Assembly (NCBI GenBank): GCA_963921425.1
Contig: OY992834.1
Span: 11,515,271 to 11,579,270, forward strand
DNA: 64,000 nt
From: Dryas octopetala
Taxonomy: Eukaryota; Streptophyta; Magnoliopsida; Rosales; Rosaceae
Reading direction: 5' to 3'
Shown: positions 49,449 to 61,048 of the stretch, in pieces
Layout: every line of letters starts with the position of its first letter
Position numbering within the stretch: the stretch's first letter is position 1
Notes under the pieces: generated by a model
The model's input: the letters and a program-made list of their open reading frames with translations, nothing else
Database searches by the model: none
Told to the model about the DNA's origin: nothing
Made by a program: the position numbers and the translations under genes

Positions 49449-50014
49449 CTGACCTGAACTAGTTTGTAAACCCATTATAATGGTTTCAATGTTTTTTGTT
49501 TCATTTATTGCTTAATATAGAATTTGTAATTTCTAAAGTAAAACCAAACATTTTGAAGGGATTACTGATTATTAGAGGCAACTACCTTCTTTGTTGTTCA
49601 CAAAACTAAAACCTACTTTGTTTGCATAATCGCATGATTTCCTTTTTATTTGATTTGAAAGGTATCGTATCAACTTGATTGTAAAAATTGTGTGATCGTG
49701 ACATGTAGTATGTGGTGACCGTCTTTCAGATTTTGAAGAATCTTTCTAGTATTGGAAACACATCCAAATAACTACATACATGTCACAATTTGACACAAAA
49801 AAGTACAGCGTTTCTTCCATAACATATTACAGAATTAGATTTAATATATATACATATTACAGAATTAGATTTAATACATACGTTCACGTTCACGTAAACA
49901 TAAACAGAAAGTCAAAGTGATCTATAACATGACATATTATAGAAAACATTCCGCATACTTACACACAGCAACAAAAGCAACAAGCTAGCTAGAAAGACAC
50001 TAATGTAACTAAGA
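49449..50014. other. 3' flank of SF3B4 and of the kiwellin pseudogene
   Basis: The plus-strand 3' UTR of SF3B4 probably ends within about 100-300 bp. A 30-bp direct repeat (ACATATTACAGAATTAGATTTAATA) occurs near 49820-49880. From about 49895 the sequence parallels the 3' flank of the intact kiwellin gene (60895-61048). Confidence 0.6.
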
Positions 50015-50575
50015 ATCGGAACATGTGATATCTAAGCCACCCCATTGGTGTTCAGGCACACCCAAGGCTTTCCAGACAGCCTTGGAGGCATCAACAATGT
50101 TGTTAGGACAAGGAGGTTGGTAGTCATGGACTGCATCACATCCCTCAGTAGAGTCACAGTCATCCACCACCACGGCCACCACACTGCGCCCATTAGCACT
50201 GATAGACTGATAGACTGATAGTGATGTTGTTGTGGCACCTTCCTCCTTTGTTGTACCACCCAGTGGACAGTGTCAGTGCCACAACTGGAGTGTTGTCATT
50301 GTGGTATTTGTTGTCACATTCTGATGGACCCCCGCCATCCCCGCCTGCCTCAAAACTGTTTAGTGTGAGGTAGGCCTTGGTGCTCCCGGACAACGGCATG
50401 GGTACATTTTTCCAGCAACACAGCAGTCAGAGTCATTCTCCTGATTACTTTGTCCAGGAGGGACCTTCCTTCCTCTAATTCTGCCGCTTGGACGACATTG
50501 CTGAGCTTCAGCAAACAAGCAAATTGTTAAAAGGAGACTGACTAGTACGACACAACTTAGAAGTATACTTTTGGC
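50015..50575 (-). pseudogene. Kiwellin-like gene copy, disabled
   Basis: Closely similar to the intact gene at 61049-61618 in the same orientation, including the 3' flank. The signal-peptide part is recognisable ([16 protein letters not shown]) but has no in-frame ATG. A deletion of about 16 bp after KMYP removes the region with a Cys and shifts the frame. Further on, a GATAGACTGATAGACTGATA triplication (near 50201-50222) and extra bases near 50270 break the frame again. The open piece [19 protein letters not shown] is a leftover. The 75- and 68-aa frames here are fragments. Confidence 0.88.
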
Positions 50576-50600
50576 TTATGCTACTCCAGCTAATTATAAG

Positions 50601-51028
50601 ATAAATCCTTGAACATAGTATCTACTGCTAAGACTACAATATTGTCCTGTTAGACAATCACTGCACCCCAAAAATTTAAACTGTCAGGAAATTGACCAAT
50701 AATGTATATCAAACTAACACTCTCCCTCATGTATAGCCAAAAAATAGACAAAACTCGGGATGGGGGATTGGAACCCGAGACTTCCTGCAAACAAGGCTTT
50801 GATACCATATTATAATAAATCCTTGAACATAGTATCTACTGCTAAGACTACAATATTGTCCTGTTAAACAATCACTGTACCCCAAAAATTTAAACTGTCA
50901 GGAAATGGACCAATAATGTATATCAAGCTAACACCCTCCCTCATGTATAGCCAAAAAAAGACAAAACTCGGGATGGGGGATTGGAACCCGAGACTTCCTG
51001 CAAACAAGGCTTTGATACCATGTTATAA
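50601..51028. repeat. Two-copy tandem repeat, 214-bp unit, with tRNA-like B box
   Basis: Two near-identical direct copies start at about 50601 and 50815. On the minus strand each begins TGGTATCAAAGCCTTGTTT and continues to GGGTTCCAATCCC. The latter resembles a tRNA B box, and the former is common next to plant retrotransposon LTRs. It may come from a SINE or an LTR element. There is no coding content. Confidence 0.7.
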
Positions 51029-51447
51029 TTATCTAAACGCGTAGAGATCCATCAGACTACCTGTTTAGTGAACTTCAGTCAGCCACAGCCAGACATGTTG
51101 GGTGCAAGTCTTTGGGCCCCCGAGGTTGCACCAAGTATTCCTATAATCCTATTCATATACTTAATGATAGACAATTACTTACCCTTTGATCGCACAAATT
51201 TTAATAAGGCAATGCAAAGGTCATGTTTAGGACTATCATGCACAAGCATGTTAGAACCAGGTTAGTTAGTTAAAGACTAAATAATTCAAATATTTGCACT
51301 CAACAGGCCCTGAAAGAAAAGTCTATAAAAGGGTTGACATCATCACTGTAAAATAATATGGTACCATCTTTTGAACATTTCTAATCAAACTATCTAATTA
51401 GAATAGAGAATGAAGAAAAAAAAAAATCTTAATAGTGTCTCTTTCTA

Positions 51448-52001
51448 CATTACTTGATCTTGTTGCAAATTGTTTAGAGGTAGAAGCTCGAGTTTGCAGG
51501 CCAAGTGGCAAAATCATAGGGAAGAAACCCCCTCCTCGGCAATGCAGCAAAGAGAATGATTCCGATTGTTGCATCAAAGGCAAGCTCTACACAACCTACA
51601 AGTAGTGCTCACTCTCAGTTTCCAGCCACACCAAGGCTAGCCAGTTCTAAGCCTCAACAGTTTCGAGAAGGGAGGGGTTCGCAGCGGTCCATCCGACTGT
51701 GACAAGAAATAATATCACTCTGATGACAATCCAATTGTGGCACTAGTACTATCAACTGGCTGGTTCAATAGAAAAGCCAGGTACCTCAACAACAGTACTG
51801 TAAGTGGTAATGGTGAGATTGTGGTGGCAATGGTTGTTGATGAATGTGACTTTACAATGGGATTGATGAAGACCATGATTATCAGCCACCATCTGCTGAT
51901 AACATTGTTGATGCCTCTAACTCTAAGAGCAGTTTGGGAAGCCTTGTGGAGCTCCTAAGGATGACTGGGGAGAATTGGATATTACTTGCGCTGATGCTTA
52001 A
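51448..52001 (+). pseudogene. Kiwellin-like gene copy in inverted orientation, disabled
   Basis: A third, more diverged copy on the plus strand. It reads VEARVCRPSGKIIGKKPPPR, then CSKENDSDCCIKGKLYTTYK and a stop. Frame changes follow, then pieces ALVLSTGWFNRKARYLNN and [13 protein letters not shown], and finally DDWGELDITCADA with a TAA at 51999-52001. It has several stops and shifts and no clear start codon. The order of pieces matches the intact gene. Confidence 0.85.
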
Positions 52002-53057
52002 ATAGATATGTCTTGGGTTTCAAAATGCAAACAAAATAGTCTATAATAGCTGCTACTCTTGTGTTGATATTGCAAGGGGTGTGCCTTATTAGAATGAAAG
52101 GTATACGTTAAAGTTCAGAACACCAATTAGTGTTGTTTGTACCCGTTTTTACACCTCCCGGAATTGATTAGGAGATAGTCCTAAGAGCAAAATTGGACAA
52201 GAAATGGGTTGGCGAAGGCATATTTAGTCTTGACGAATAGACTTGGTGCTGGGCGAAGAAATGACTAGGGGAACAATTTGGCCTACGCAAATTGGTCTTT
52301 GCGAATGGTATTGGTCTGGGCGAATGATTTTGGCAAATATGGCTTTGAAGTGATTGAAACAAGGCTTATATATATATATATAGTAAGCATGGATGATGTG
52401 AGTGGAAGTACTTTCCTGGGGTTTGTAATTCTTTTTGACAAGGCCACGTGGGTATCTTTTGGGCAATTAAGGTGTGTATTGTTTCTTGATCCAACAACAA
52501 AACAATCTCTCCATCAGCCATCTAAATCAGCCTTTGATATATCTCTCGGCTAGCTAGCCTGTCAACTGTTGTGCTACTTATCAATCAGCTCATTCACACT
52601 TCATTCTTATCTTTTAGACAGGTGTCCATCACTCAAAGTCACTCAACTACAGCTGTCTACCTATCCAAAAAGCAGGTCATTCTTAGCCACACACGTGGCT
52701 ACCAAAACTTGGGGACAAAGTAAATGGTTTAATATAAAAAGGAAGACAAGGCAATTGGAAAGGGCTTCTCGATATACCCAGAACACTCACGCAATGTGAA
52801 ATCTCATAGCAACTTTTGCTCTCAGATTCGGCCCATAGGCTGTTTAATTCTTAAAGCTTTATGTATTTTCGTCTTCATAGCTTTCAAGCTCTCTTTTGTT
52901 GCTTTTAATTTCTTTATATGTTTTTGTCAAGTCCCAAGATCTTTAATATTAATTCATGTTTTCTTTGCTGCTTTGCTAAGATCTAGCCTCTCCTTAGCAT
53001 TGAGTTTACATTAATGTTGTTTTACATCAGCTAGCTTTTATTTTAAAGCTTTGTCTT
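52002..53057. other. Non-coding, possible LTR-like DNA interrupted by the copia element
   Basis: No gene was found. Repeated CGAATGG/GGGCGAA words occur at 52210-52330. This block and 60289-60610 become continuous if the copia element is removed. A TTTGGCGCC near 60447 resembles a retrotransposon primer-binding site. The block may be an older LTR, but paired ends were not found. Confidence 0.35.
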
Positions 53058-53245
53058 TGTTGTAAAAGTATGTAGAAATCTAGGGTTTGTGGAAGAGAGG
53101 AGGCAGAGAGAATATGATCAGTCATTCTTATTCATGTTATAAATATCCTTATATAGAAGTAGGGTTTACTAGGTTTTGTATATTTACTAGTATGCCCCTA
53201 CAACTAATTACAGGGATAGCCACATATAACAATATATTTACAACA
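53058..53245 (-). repeat. 3' LTR of the copia element
   Basis: 188 bp, starting TGTTGTAAAAG and ending TTTACAACA. It appears identical to the other LTR. Confidence 0.95.
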
Positions 53246-53752
53246 CTCCCCCTTGGATATTTCATGTTATTAGTGTTGTCTCTGCTAGGCGCTTCTAAGT
53301 TGCCTCGTTAAAACCTTGCCAAGTAATAAAAACCCTGTGGGAACAAAAACAACCTTGGTCGAAGGAAAAAGAGTGCAACGCGCGTGAGTGTGGAGTAGTC
53401 GCATCAGAACCTCGAAAGTAGGTGAAGTCATATCTTATGGATCATAGGCAAATAGTATGTCTATGGGAGCGGAGTGCATTAGAGTTGCTACACCAAAACC
53501 TTGCCCGGTAAACCCAATGGGAGAAACCCGTGGTCGAAGGGAAAAGATGAGCAAATGCATATATATCAGATCAATACATCTTCAGGATGTAGTATGAGTA
53601 GGGTGACCATGCCAAGATGTGCCTCATTAAAACCTTGCCAGGTAACAAAACCCAGTGGGACAAAATAACCCTGGACGAAGGACAAAAGAGTACACGATGA
53701 TCAAGTGAGTATGCTTCGGGATACTCCCCCTGATGTCGACTCCCCCTGAAGA

Positions 53753-56700
53753 CTACATACTAGGTAAATCAGCCAATCTACGCAACCCAATACCTCGAAC
53801 ATGCATCAAGAACGTGGACTTTGGCAGTGACTTGGTAAAGAGGTCTGCATGGTTGTCTTGAGATCGGATCTGCTTGACTTCAATCATCTGATGCTCTTGT
53901 TGCTGTTGATTGAAGAAGAACTTCAGTACAATATGCTTGGTGTTGTCTCCTTTGATGAAATCTGTCTTCATCTGCTGGATGCAAGCGGCATTATCCTCAT
54001 AGATAATCGTTGGTTCATCAGTGGTGGAATTCAGCCCACACGTAGTTCGAACATGCTTGGAAACTGCTCTTAGCCATATACATTCACGAACTGCTTCGTG
54101 AAGGGCTAGAATCTCAGCATGATTCGAAGAGGTAGCAACAAAAGTCTGTTTCGTAGACCTCCAAGATATTGTTGTATTCTCAATGGTAAAGACATAACCA
54201 GTTTGAGAACGCGCCTTATGCGGGTCTGATAGATACCCTGCGTCAGCATATCCAAAAGGCGGGCATCATTCCGAGGATCGAGGGGGTTCGATTCATTCCT
54301 TGATGCGTAGCTAGGGATAGAATAAGCCCATATCCGTCGTACCTCTAAGGTAGCGGAAAATGTCTTTTATGCCATTTCAGTGGCGGCGTGTTGGCGCAGA
54401 GCTACATCTAGCTAACAAGTTCACAGCGAATGATATGTCCGGTCTAGTACATTGAGACAAGTACAATAATGCGCCTATTGTACTTAGATATGGGACTTCT
54501 AGTGCCAATATCTCTTCGTTATCATCTACGGGATGAAACGGATTATTCTTAGGATCTAGACAACGGACGATCATGGGCGTGCTAGAAGGCTTCGCTTTAT
54601 CCTCATTAAAGCACCTTAACATCTTCTGGATGTAATTCGATTGATGGACCAAAATTCCATCTGCACGGTGCTCGAGCTCTAGGCCGAGACAGAAGTTCGT
54701 TCTCCCAAGATCTTTCATCTCGAATTCCAACTTCAGGTGTTTAGTTGTTTACTTGATCTCTTCAAGAGTACCAATTAGATTCATGTCATCGACATAAACA
54801 ACTACAATAGCAAAGCCGGAACTTGTTCTTAATAAACACGCAAGGGCATAGAACATTATTCACATATCCCATCCCGATCAAATACTCACTTAGACGGTTA
54901 TACCACCTCCGTCCAGATTGTTTCAATCCATAAAGTGAACGCCTCAAACTAATGGAGAGCGTGTTCCGTGGTCTGGAACTATTTGCATCGGGTGTCTTAA
55001 GTCCTTCGGGAACTTTCATATATATCTCTGTATCAAGATCCCCATAGAGATAAGCAGTGACCACATCCATAAGCTGCATACTCAGTTTTTCGGAAACTAC
55101 CAAACTGAAAAGGTAGTGGAACGTTATGACGTCCATTACGGGGGAATACTCTTCCTCGTAATCAGTCCCAGGGCGTTGAGAAAATCCTTGCGCCACTAGA
55201 CGAGCCTTGTATCTCACAATCTCATTTTTCTCATTACGCTTCCTTACAAATACCCATTTAAATTCTACAGGTTTAACATGGGAAGGTGTAGGAACGACAG
55301 GCCCAAACACCTTTCTCTTTGTCAAGGAATCTAATTCGACCTGGATTGCTTCTTTCCATTTTGGCCAGTCGTCTCGACGTTGACATTCATCAACGGAGTG
55401 AGGTTCGATGTCATCGCTAGTTATGATTTCGGTAGCTACCGCGAATACAAATATACCATCGATGATAATCTCGTTTCGATTCCAGAGCTCACTTAAGCAT
55501 GCATAATTTATAGAGATCTCTATGTTCTCGGGAGTGGGTTCTAACGTTGGAGCGTCCCCCAACGCCGTCTCTTCTGGGACGGACCCATAATCCGGAACTA
55601 TTTCGTGAGATGGATCGATTGAGATCGCGATGTCAAGGGGACTCATTTGTGCCAAATGTATCATCTTCCGGGGATAAGAGTCCATCGAACCTAGTGGTCA
55701 ACCTCACTTCTGGGCAGGGACATATGACTGGTTAGCCACTATTGTTGTACCTCGTCCATCTGGGACGACACGTCCTCCTAGGACGACACGTCCTCCTAGG
55801 ACGACACGTCCTTCGAGGACGAATATCCTTGCAGGCACATTTGCAGCAGGTATATGTGATCTCGTCACTTTAGCTAGATCAGAGAATGCGTCTGGCATAT
55901 TATGAGTTATACTCCGTAGATCTAGAATTCTCCGCACTTCACTATCACATTGTGCGGTTCGGGGATCGAAATGAGACATAGTGGGGACATTCCACGTCAA
56001 TTCACGTCGTTCTTCAGGAACGGTGACGTTCATATCTCCCCCTAACGGCGGGAAGACTGTCTCATCAAAGTGACAATCCGCAAATCTAGCGGTAAAGAGA
56101 TCGCCTATCAAGGGCTCTAAAAAGCGTATAATGGATGGGGATTCATAATCGACATATATGCCCATCGTTCGTTGAGGACCCATTTTGGTACGTTGTAGCG
56201 GCGCAACTGGCACGTAAACTGCATACCCAAATACGCGTAAGTACGAAACGTCAGGTTCGTACCCAGTCACCAGCTGTAACGCGGAGTAAGGTTGGGTAGC
56301 AGTGGGCCTCAACCGGACCAACATGGTTGCATGCAAGATTGCATAGCCCCACGCAGAAATTGGAAGCTTGGTGCGCATAACCAAGGTTCGTGCGATCATT
56401 TGTAATCTTTTAATGAACGCTTCTGCGAGACCATTCTGGGTGTAAACATAGGGAACTCGATGTTCAACATTAATCCCTAGGGGCATGCAATAATCATCGA
56501 AAGTTTTCGATGTAAACTCTCCGGCATTATCAAATCTTCTGGACTTTATAGGATAATCCGTGTGGTGAGCCTTCTGGGCGAGAAGTTTAGCAAAAGCAGC
56601 GTTTCTTGTGGACAATAGTGTAACATGTGATCACTTTGTCGATGCATCAACCAAAACCATGAAATATTTAAATGGTCCGCATGGTGGTTGGATAAGTCCA

Positions 56701-57356
56701 CAAATATTCCCTTGTATCATTTGCAGGAAAAGGATGGAGTCTTTACTAGTCTTTGCATATGATGGTCTAGTATTCAACTTTCTAAGCGAGCAAGTTTGGC
56801 ATAGTGTGTCACTAAACACAAGATCCTTATTAGTAAGGGGATGCCCGTGTGATGAATTGAGGATACGGCGCATCATACTTTGACCTGGGTATCCCAACCG
56901 GTCATGCCATAGAAAGAAACTGCTCGAATTGGTTAACTTCTGGTTAACTATGTGATTTGCCTCAATCGATCTAATGGTGGTCATATAGAGACCGCTCGAT
57001 AGACATTTCAATTTCTCCAATGTATGCTTCTGGCCATACAAATTGGAGGTTATGCAAAGATATTCCACTCCATTTTCCTCAGTGGTTTCAACGTGATAAC
57101 CGTTGGCTCGAATATCCTTATAACTCAACAACGTTCTTCTGGAACATGGAGAATATAAGGCCTCATTAATGGTAAATTCGGTACCATTGGACAACATAAA
57201 ATGGCCTTTGCCATGACCCTCTATCAGGTTGGATTGGCCTGATATGGTTGTCACAGAGGTATGAGTAAGCAATAAGTTTGAAAAATACTTCCGATCTTGA
57301 AGTATGGTGTGCGTAGTAGCACTGTCTGCCAGACAACAAACTTCCCCACTAAACAT
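53753..57356 (-). pseudogene. copia pol region, broken
   Basis: In reading order, the aspartic protease motif DSATTHTI lies near 57320 and is followed by the GAG-pre-integrase region (LWHDRLGYPG). The integrase core has DNAGEF and ends around 55900. The reverse transcriptase has KWVFVRKRN, YKARLVAQGF, SLYGLKQSGR and YVDD at 54785-54796. RNase H carries TKHI, ADLFTKSLP. Lesions: TGA at 56631-56633 (after VDAST), two TGA at 55704-55706 and 55698-55700, a 1-bp shift near 54820 just before YVDD, TAA at 54749-54751, and TGA at 54377-54379. The integrase, RT and RNase H domains are all recognisable, but no continuous pol protein can be made. Confidence 0.93.
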
Positions 57357-57715
57357 GCTTATTCATAAATTTAATTCAATAGATCACATGTATGAAAATA
57401 ACTTGATTGAATTAAATAATATTCGAGCATAACCAAATTTCCAAAACAAATAATCAAAATCATAAATCACCAAAATAATCTGAATAAGAAAAACATTATT
57501 CAGAAAATAAATACGGCACAAGCGCCGATCATATCCATGTCATCGAGTTTCTAGTCCTCGAAGTGTCCAGTAGCAGTCTGGAAATCAGTGACCTCTAAGG
57601 TGGTATCCATAGGAAATGATCCATCAACGAGATTGGTCTCTCGAGTTCCGCGACTGGCGTGATACTCATTTACAGCTTGCGCTGATGCACGGCAGGTGCG
57701 GGACCAGTGATCAGT

Positions 57716-58576
57716 TCATCCACATCGGTAACAGAGATCATTCTGATTCTGATTCTGGTGGCGACGGGCTGGACCAGTGTTCCTCTCATTTCGAGTTCTT
57801 AGGGCCGAGAGACCGTGGTTTCTACCACGTGGGCCATGGCCACGTTGGCCTCCGTCATACAGGCCATTCCTCTGAGAACCTTTCCTTCCATATCTCGGGC
57901 GGTCAGACTTTGTGCCCTTTCCATGACCTCGGTATCCTCTTTCGCGGTTTGAATCGCGATAAGTAACAGCGTTTGCTTCAGGCAATGGTGCTGCTTTAGT
58001 ACCGACATGTCGGGCTTGATCATTTCTCATTAATAAGTTGTTGTTCTTTTCAGCGAGCAACAGAGTGGTGATCAATGCCGAGAACTTGGTAAAATTCCTC
58101 TCCCTGTATTGTTGCTGCAGGACCAAACAGGAGGCAGGGAAGGTGGAGAAAGTCTTCTCCAATAGATCAGCTTCGGTGAGCTCCTCCCCACAAAATTTGA
58201 GGAGCGACCGGATCCGGCAGATCTCCGAATTATACTCATTCACGGATTTGAAATCCTGGAAACGAATGTTCTGCCAATCATGTCTTGCTTCAGGCAAGAA
58301 AATGGTCTTTTGATGGTCAAACCGCTCTTCCAGAGCAACCCAAAGAGCTCGTGGATCCTCTTCAGCGAGGTACTCAACTTGAAGTGCTTCCTCCATATGC
58401 TTCCTCATGAAGATCATGGCACTTGCCTTAAGAGATTCTGCGACAACATTGTCTGCATTGATTGTCGATCTCATCTTCTTGGCAGTCAAATGAAGCTTAA
58501 CATCTTGAGTCCACTTTAGATAGTTTCTTCCGGAAACTTCCAAAGCGACAAAATCAAGCTTGTTGAGATTTGACAT
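57716..58576 (-). pseudogene. copia gag, interrupted in the zinc knuckle
   Basis: A 286-codon frame starts MSNLNKLDFVALEVSGRNYL, typical of plant copia gag. It continues through the UBN2-like region (LWVALEERFD, LPEARHDWQN) and an Arg/Gly-rich nucleocapsid-like part. It stops at TGA (57716-57718), right after CYRCG. The same frame continues with DHWSRTC, so the stop lies within a CCHC zinc knuckle. The rest of the frame runs to about 57562. Confidence 0.92.
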
Positions 58577-58954
58577 TCTTTGGTTGAAAGGAACAAATAA
58601 TTATAATTAGTGCTTCGGGCAATAACATCGATAAGCAATAAATAAGAACTTCAAGTTCTATAACATGGTATAGACATGTAAAATCTACTGGTTTTATCAT
58701 GTATGGTGAATTTATGAAGGAAACTTCAGGTTCCTTATACGGCATTATTGAAGCTACAGTTTCAATATTTATGTATGAACTACTGGTTTATTAATTACCT
58801 GCAATTTCTACACATATATTCTAGTGCAAAAATTTAAACAAGTAAAATATTCATATACCCAAGTAGAACAGAAAAATATCACAAAATTGTTTGAATAAAA
58901 GTTTCTGGCATTTAGAGTATATATATTAAATGGTTTGTATACTAACAATAAACT

Positions 58955-59030
58955 ATCAGCAGCACAGTGGTTAAGGTGCACTCTTGGTACCCAAGAGGTC
59001 CTGGGTTCAAACCCCAGGCATGACAAGAAT
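58955..59030 (+). repeat. tRNA-derived (SINE-like) sequence in the copia leader
   Basis: It has an A-box-like AGCACAGTGGTTAAGG and a B-box-like GGGTTCAAACCCC. The anticodon arm CTCTT..AAGAG (loop GGTACCC) and T arm CTGGG..CCCAG pair well, but the acceptor stem does not. That fits a SINE head or a degraded tRNA copy and not a working tRNA gene. It lies between gag and the GC-rich repeats inside the retrotransposon. Confidence 0.65.
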
Positions 59031-59044
59031 TAACATCTCCTTTT

Positions 59045-59760
59045 TACAAAGTTTCAGGAGGCTTGCCATGTGTCAACGTGGGAGTGGCAGCGACGTGGCG
59101 CTGACGTGGCGCCTGCATGGCGCTGATGTGGCAGCGACGTGGCACTGACGTGGCAGCTGACGTGGCGGGCCTGGGCTGCCTGCGTGGCAGCTCGCGTGGC
59201 GTCCACGTGGCAGCGGCTGCAAGGTGGGCTGCTGAGCTGCCAGCGTGGAGGTGACGTGGCACCTGCGTGGCGGGCCTACTGGGCTGCCAAAATGGGAGTG
59301 ACGTGGCGCCTGCGTGGCGGGCCTACTGGGCTGCCTGCGTGGGAGTGACGTGGCGCCTGCGTGGCGGGCCTACTGGGCTGCCAGCGTGGGAGGCCTGCTG
59401 GGCCTGCGAGGCTGCTGGGCTGGGCCGCGCTGCACTGCTGGGCTGCGCTGCTGAGCTGCAGCAAGGCCTGCTGGGCTCCGCCTCTGGGCTGCTGCAAGAC
59501 CTGCTGGGCTGCGCCTCTGCAAGGCAGCAAGGCCTGCTGGGCTGCTGCATGGCTACTGGTGCAAGAGGGCTGGCAGCGCGAGGCTGCTGCTATGCGCGCG
59601 AGGAGGCGCTGCTGCTGGGCTGCTGTGCGCGCGAGGAGGCGCTGGCAACGCTGGCAGCGGCGCGAGGCTCTGCTGCTGCGCTGCTGCTGCTGGCAGCGAA
59701 GCGCGAGGCAACGCTCGTGGGTGAGGGGGGCTGCTGGCCGCGCGGGGTGGTTTCCGATCA
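59045..59760. repeat. GC-rich minisatellite in the copia leader
   Basis: Built from CGTGGCGC/CTGCGTGGCGG words, including three near-perfect copies of a 49-bp unit (about 59250-59395, with GGCGGGCCTACTGGGCTGCC in each). These are followed by degenerate GCTGCTGGGCTG triplet-like repeats. It is far more GC-rich than the rest of the element. Large open frames here on both strands (up to 194 aa) follow from the lack of AT-rich stops. Confidence 0.88.
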
Positions 59761-60095
59761 CCCCAATAAATTTCCTCCTTTTTATTATTTAATCATTCAA
59801 CCCAAATACATGTATAAAATATATGTAATCCCAAATAAATCAATCACATAGATTTAGGGTTCATGCTTTATGGAGATTTTTTCAATCAATCAAGGTTTTA
59901 AAACATGAACATAAAATTGTTTTATAAAACCTACTTGGTTGAAGAACAAATTGAAGGATGATCCTCTTTCGTTTATCGATCCACAATCCACAATCCAAAG
60001 AGCTTCTCGTGCTTGATTGATTGAAGAACGGATTGAATGATGATCCTCTTTTGTTTGGCGGTCCACAATCCAAAGAGCTTTTCGTGCTGATAACG

Positions 60096-60283
60096 TGTTG
60101 TAAAAGTATGTAGAAATCTAGGGTTTGTGGAAGAGAGGAGGCAGAGAGAATATGATCAGTCATTCTTATTCATGTTATAAATATCCTTATATAGAAGTAG
60201 GGTTTACTAGGTTTTGTATATTTACTAGTATGCCCCTACAACTAATTACAGGGATAGCCACATATAACAATATATTTACAACA
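60096..60283 (-). repeat. 5' LTR of the copia element
   Basis: 188 bp, the same sequence as 53058-53245. On the minus strand it is followed by CGTTATCAGCACG, the likely primer-binding region, although I cannot name the tRNA. Confidence 0.93.
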
Positions 60284-61048
60284 GTCTTCTAGTTTTCTTC
60301 GTTTATTTTAGACTCTTTTTATTTATTAGTCTTCATTGGTTGTTCATACCCAAAGTCCTGGAATGCCTAGGCAAGAAACGAACCCAAATAGATTTTTCTC
60401 GTTCCTTTTATATCGCTCAATCGCTTTTAGAAGTTAGATTTTTATTTGGCGCCTCATATTTATTTTAATTTCCCTTTTTGCACACTTTTTCTATTTGGCT
60501 ACTCTAAGCCGAATAGTGGCATGCCTACGCACTCACGCCCAAAGGTTGAAAACCTCGCCTACGGCGAGGCATGTTGTGGCAGAAGCATTTTTAGCCATAA
60601 CAAGTGACTTTCAGATCTTTGATTCATGAATGGCTGGTTATAAGCCCAAAATTGCCCAAAATGAAGACAAAGGACACTGTCTTTTAACTAGTATGCTATT
60701 AGAAACATAAAATCTCAGTGAACATTCATGACTGGGTAGATTAAACATAAACAAACACTCTGTTCTTTGCAAAGGAAAGAAACCTCAATCCCCTTTTTCA
60801 TTTCTTCAAAGCATAAAAGATTTACTTTACTTATAGATGAGATCCATGTTTTAGATTGTCTTAAAGTTCCACATAAACAAAATAAGATGATAGAAGTTTT
60901 AGCATGATCACATAAACAGAAGTCAATGTCTATATTGACTTCTATAAGATACATAACATCATACAGAACACATTCCATGAAGCTACACAGACATAAGGCA
61001 ATAAGACAACAAAGGCAACAAGCTAGCTAGACAGAGACACTAATGTAA
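60284..61048. other. Non-coding flank and kiwellin 3' region
   Basis: 60289-60610 continues the block left of the copia element. A small palindrome CCTCGCCTACGGCGAGG lies near 60573-60589. 60895-61048 is the 3' flank of the kiwellin gene and is shared with 49895-50014. No gene was seen. Confidence 0.55.

Larger units (their letters stand above)
53058..60283 (-). mobile_element. Ty1/copia LTR retrotransposon, 7.2 kb, defective
   Basis: Two 188-bp LTRs (53058-53245 and 60096-60283) run TGTTG to CAACA and look identical base for base. The flanks are GTCTT on both sides (53053-53057 and 60284-60288). Coding runs on the minus strand in copia order: gag, protease, integrase, reverse transcriptase, RNase H. 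A purine-rich CCAAGGGGGAG lies next to the left (3') LTR as the likely polypurine tract. The leader between the 5' LTR and gag is unusually long (about 1.5 kb) and contains a tRNA-like piece and GC-rich repeats. Several stops and at least one frameshift disable the coding region. Confidence 0.95.

Noticed and set aside
58955..59030. A functional tRNA gene
   Set aside because: The anticodon and T arms pair but the acceptor stem does not, and it lies inside a retrotransposon leader. It is better read as SINE-like.
59267..59851. 194-aa plus-strand ORF and 161-aa minus-strand ORF
   Set aside because: They fall in the GC-rich triplet-like repeats of the copia leader, where stops are rare. The composition is low-complexity.
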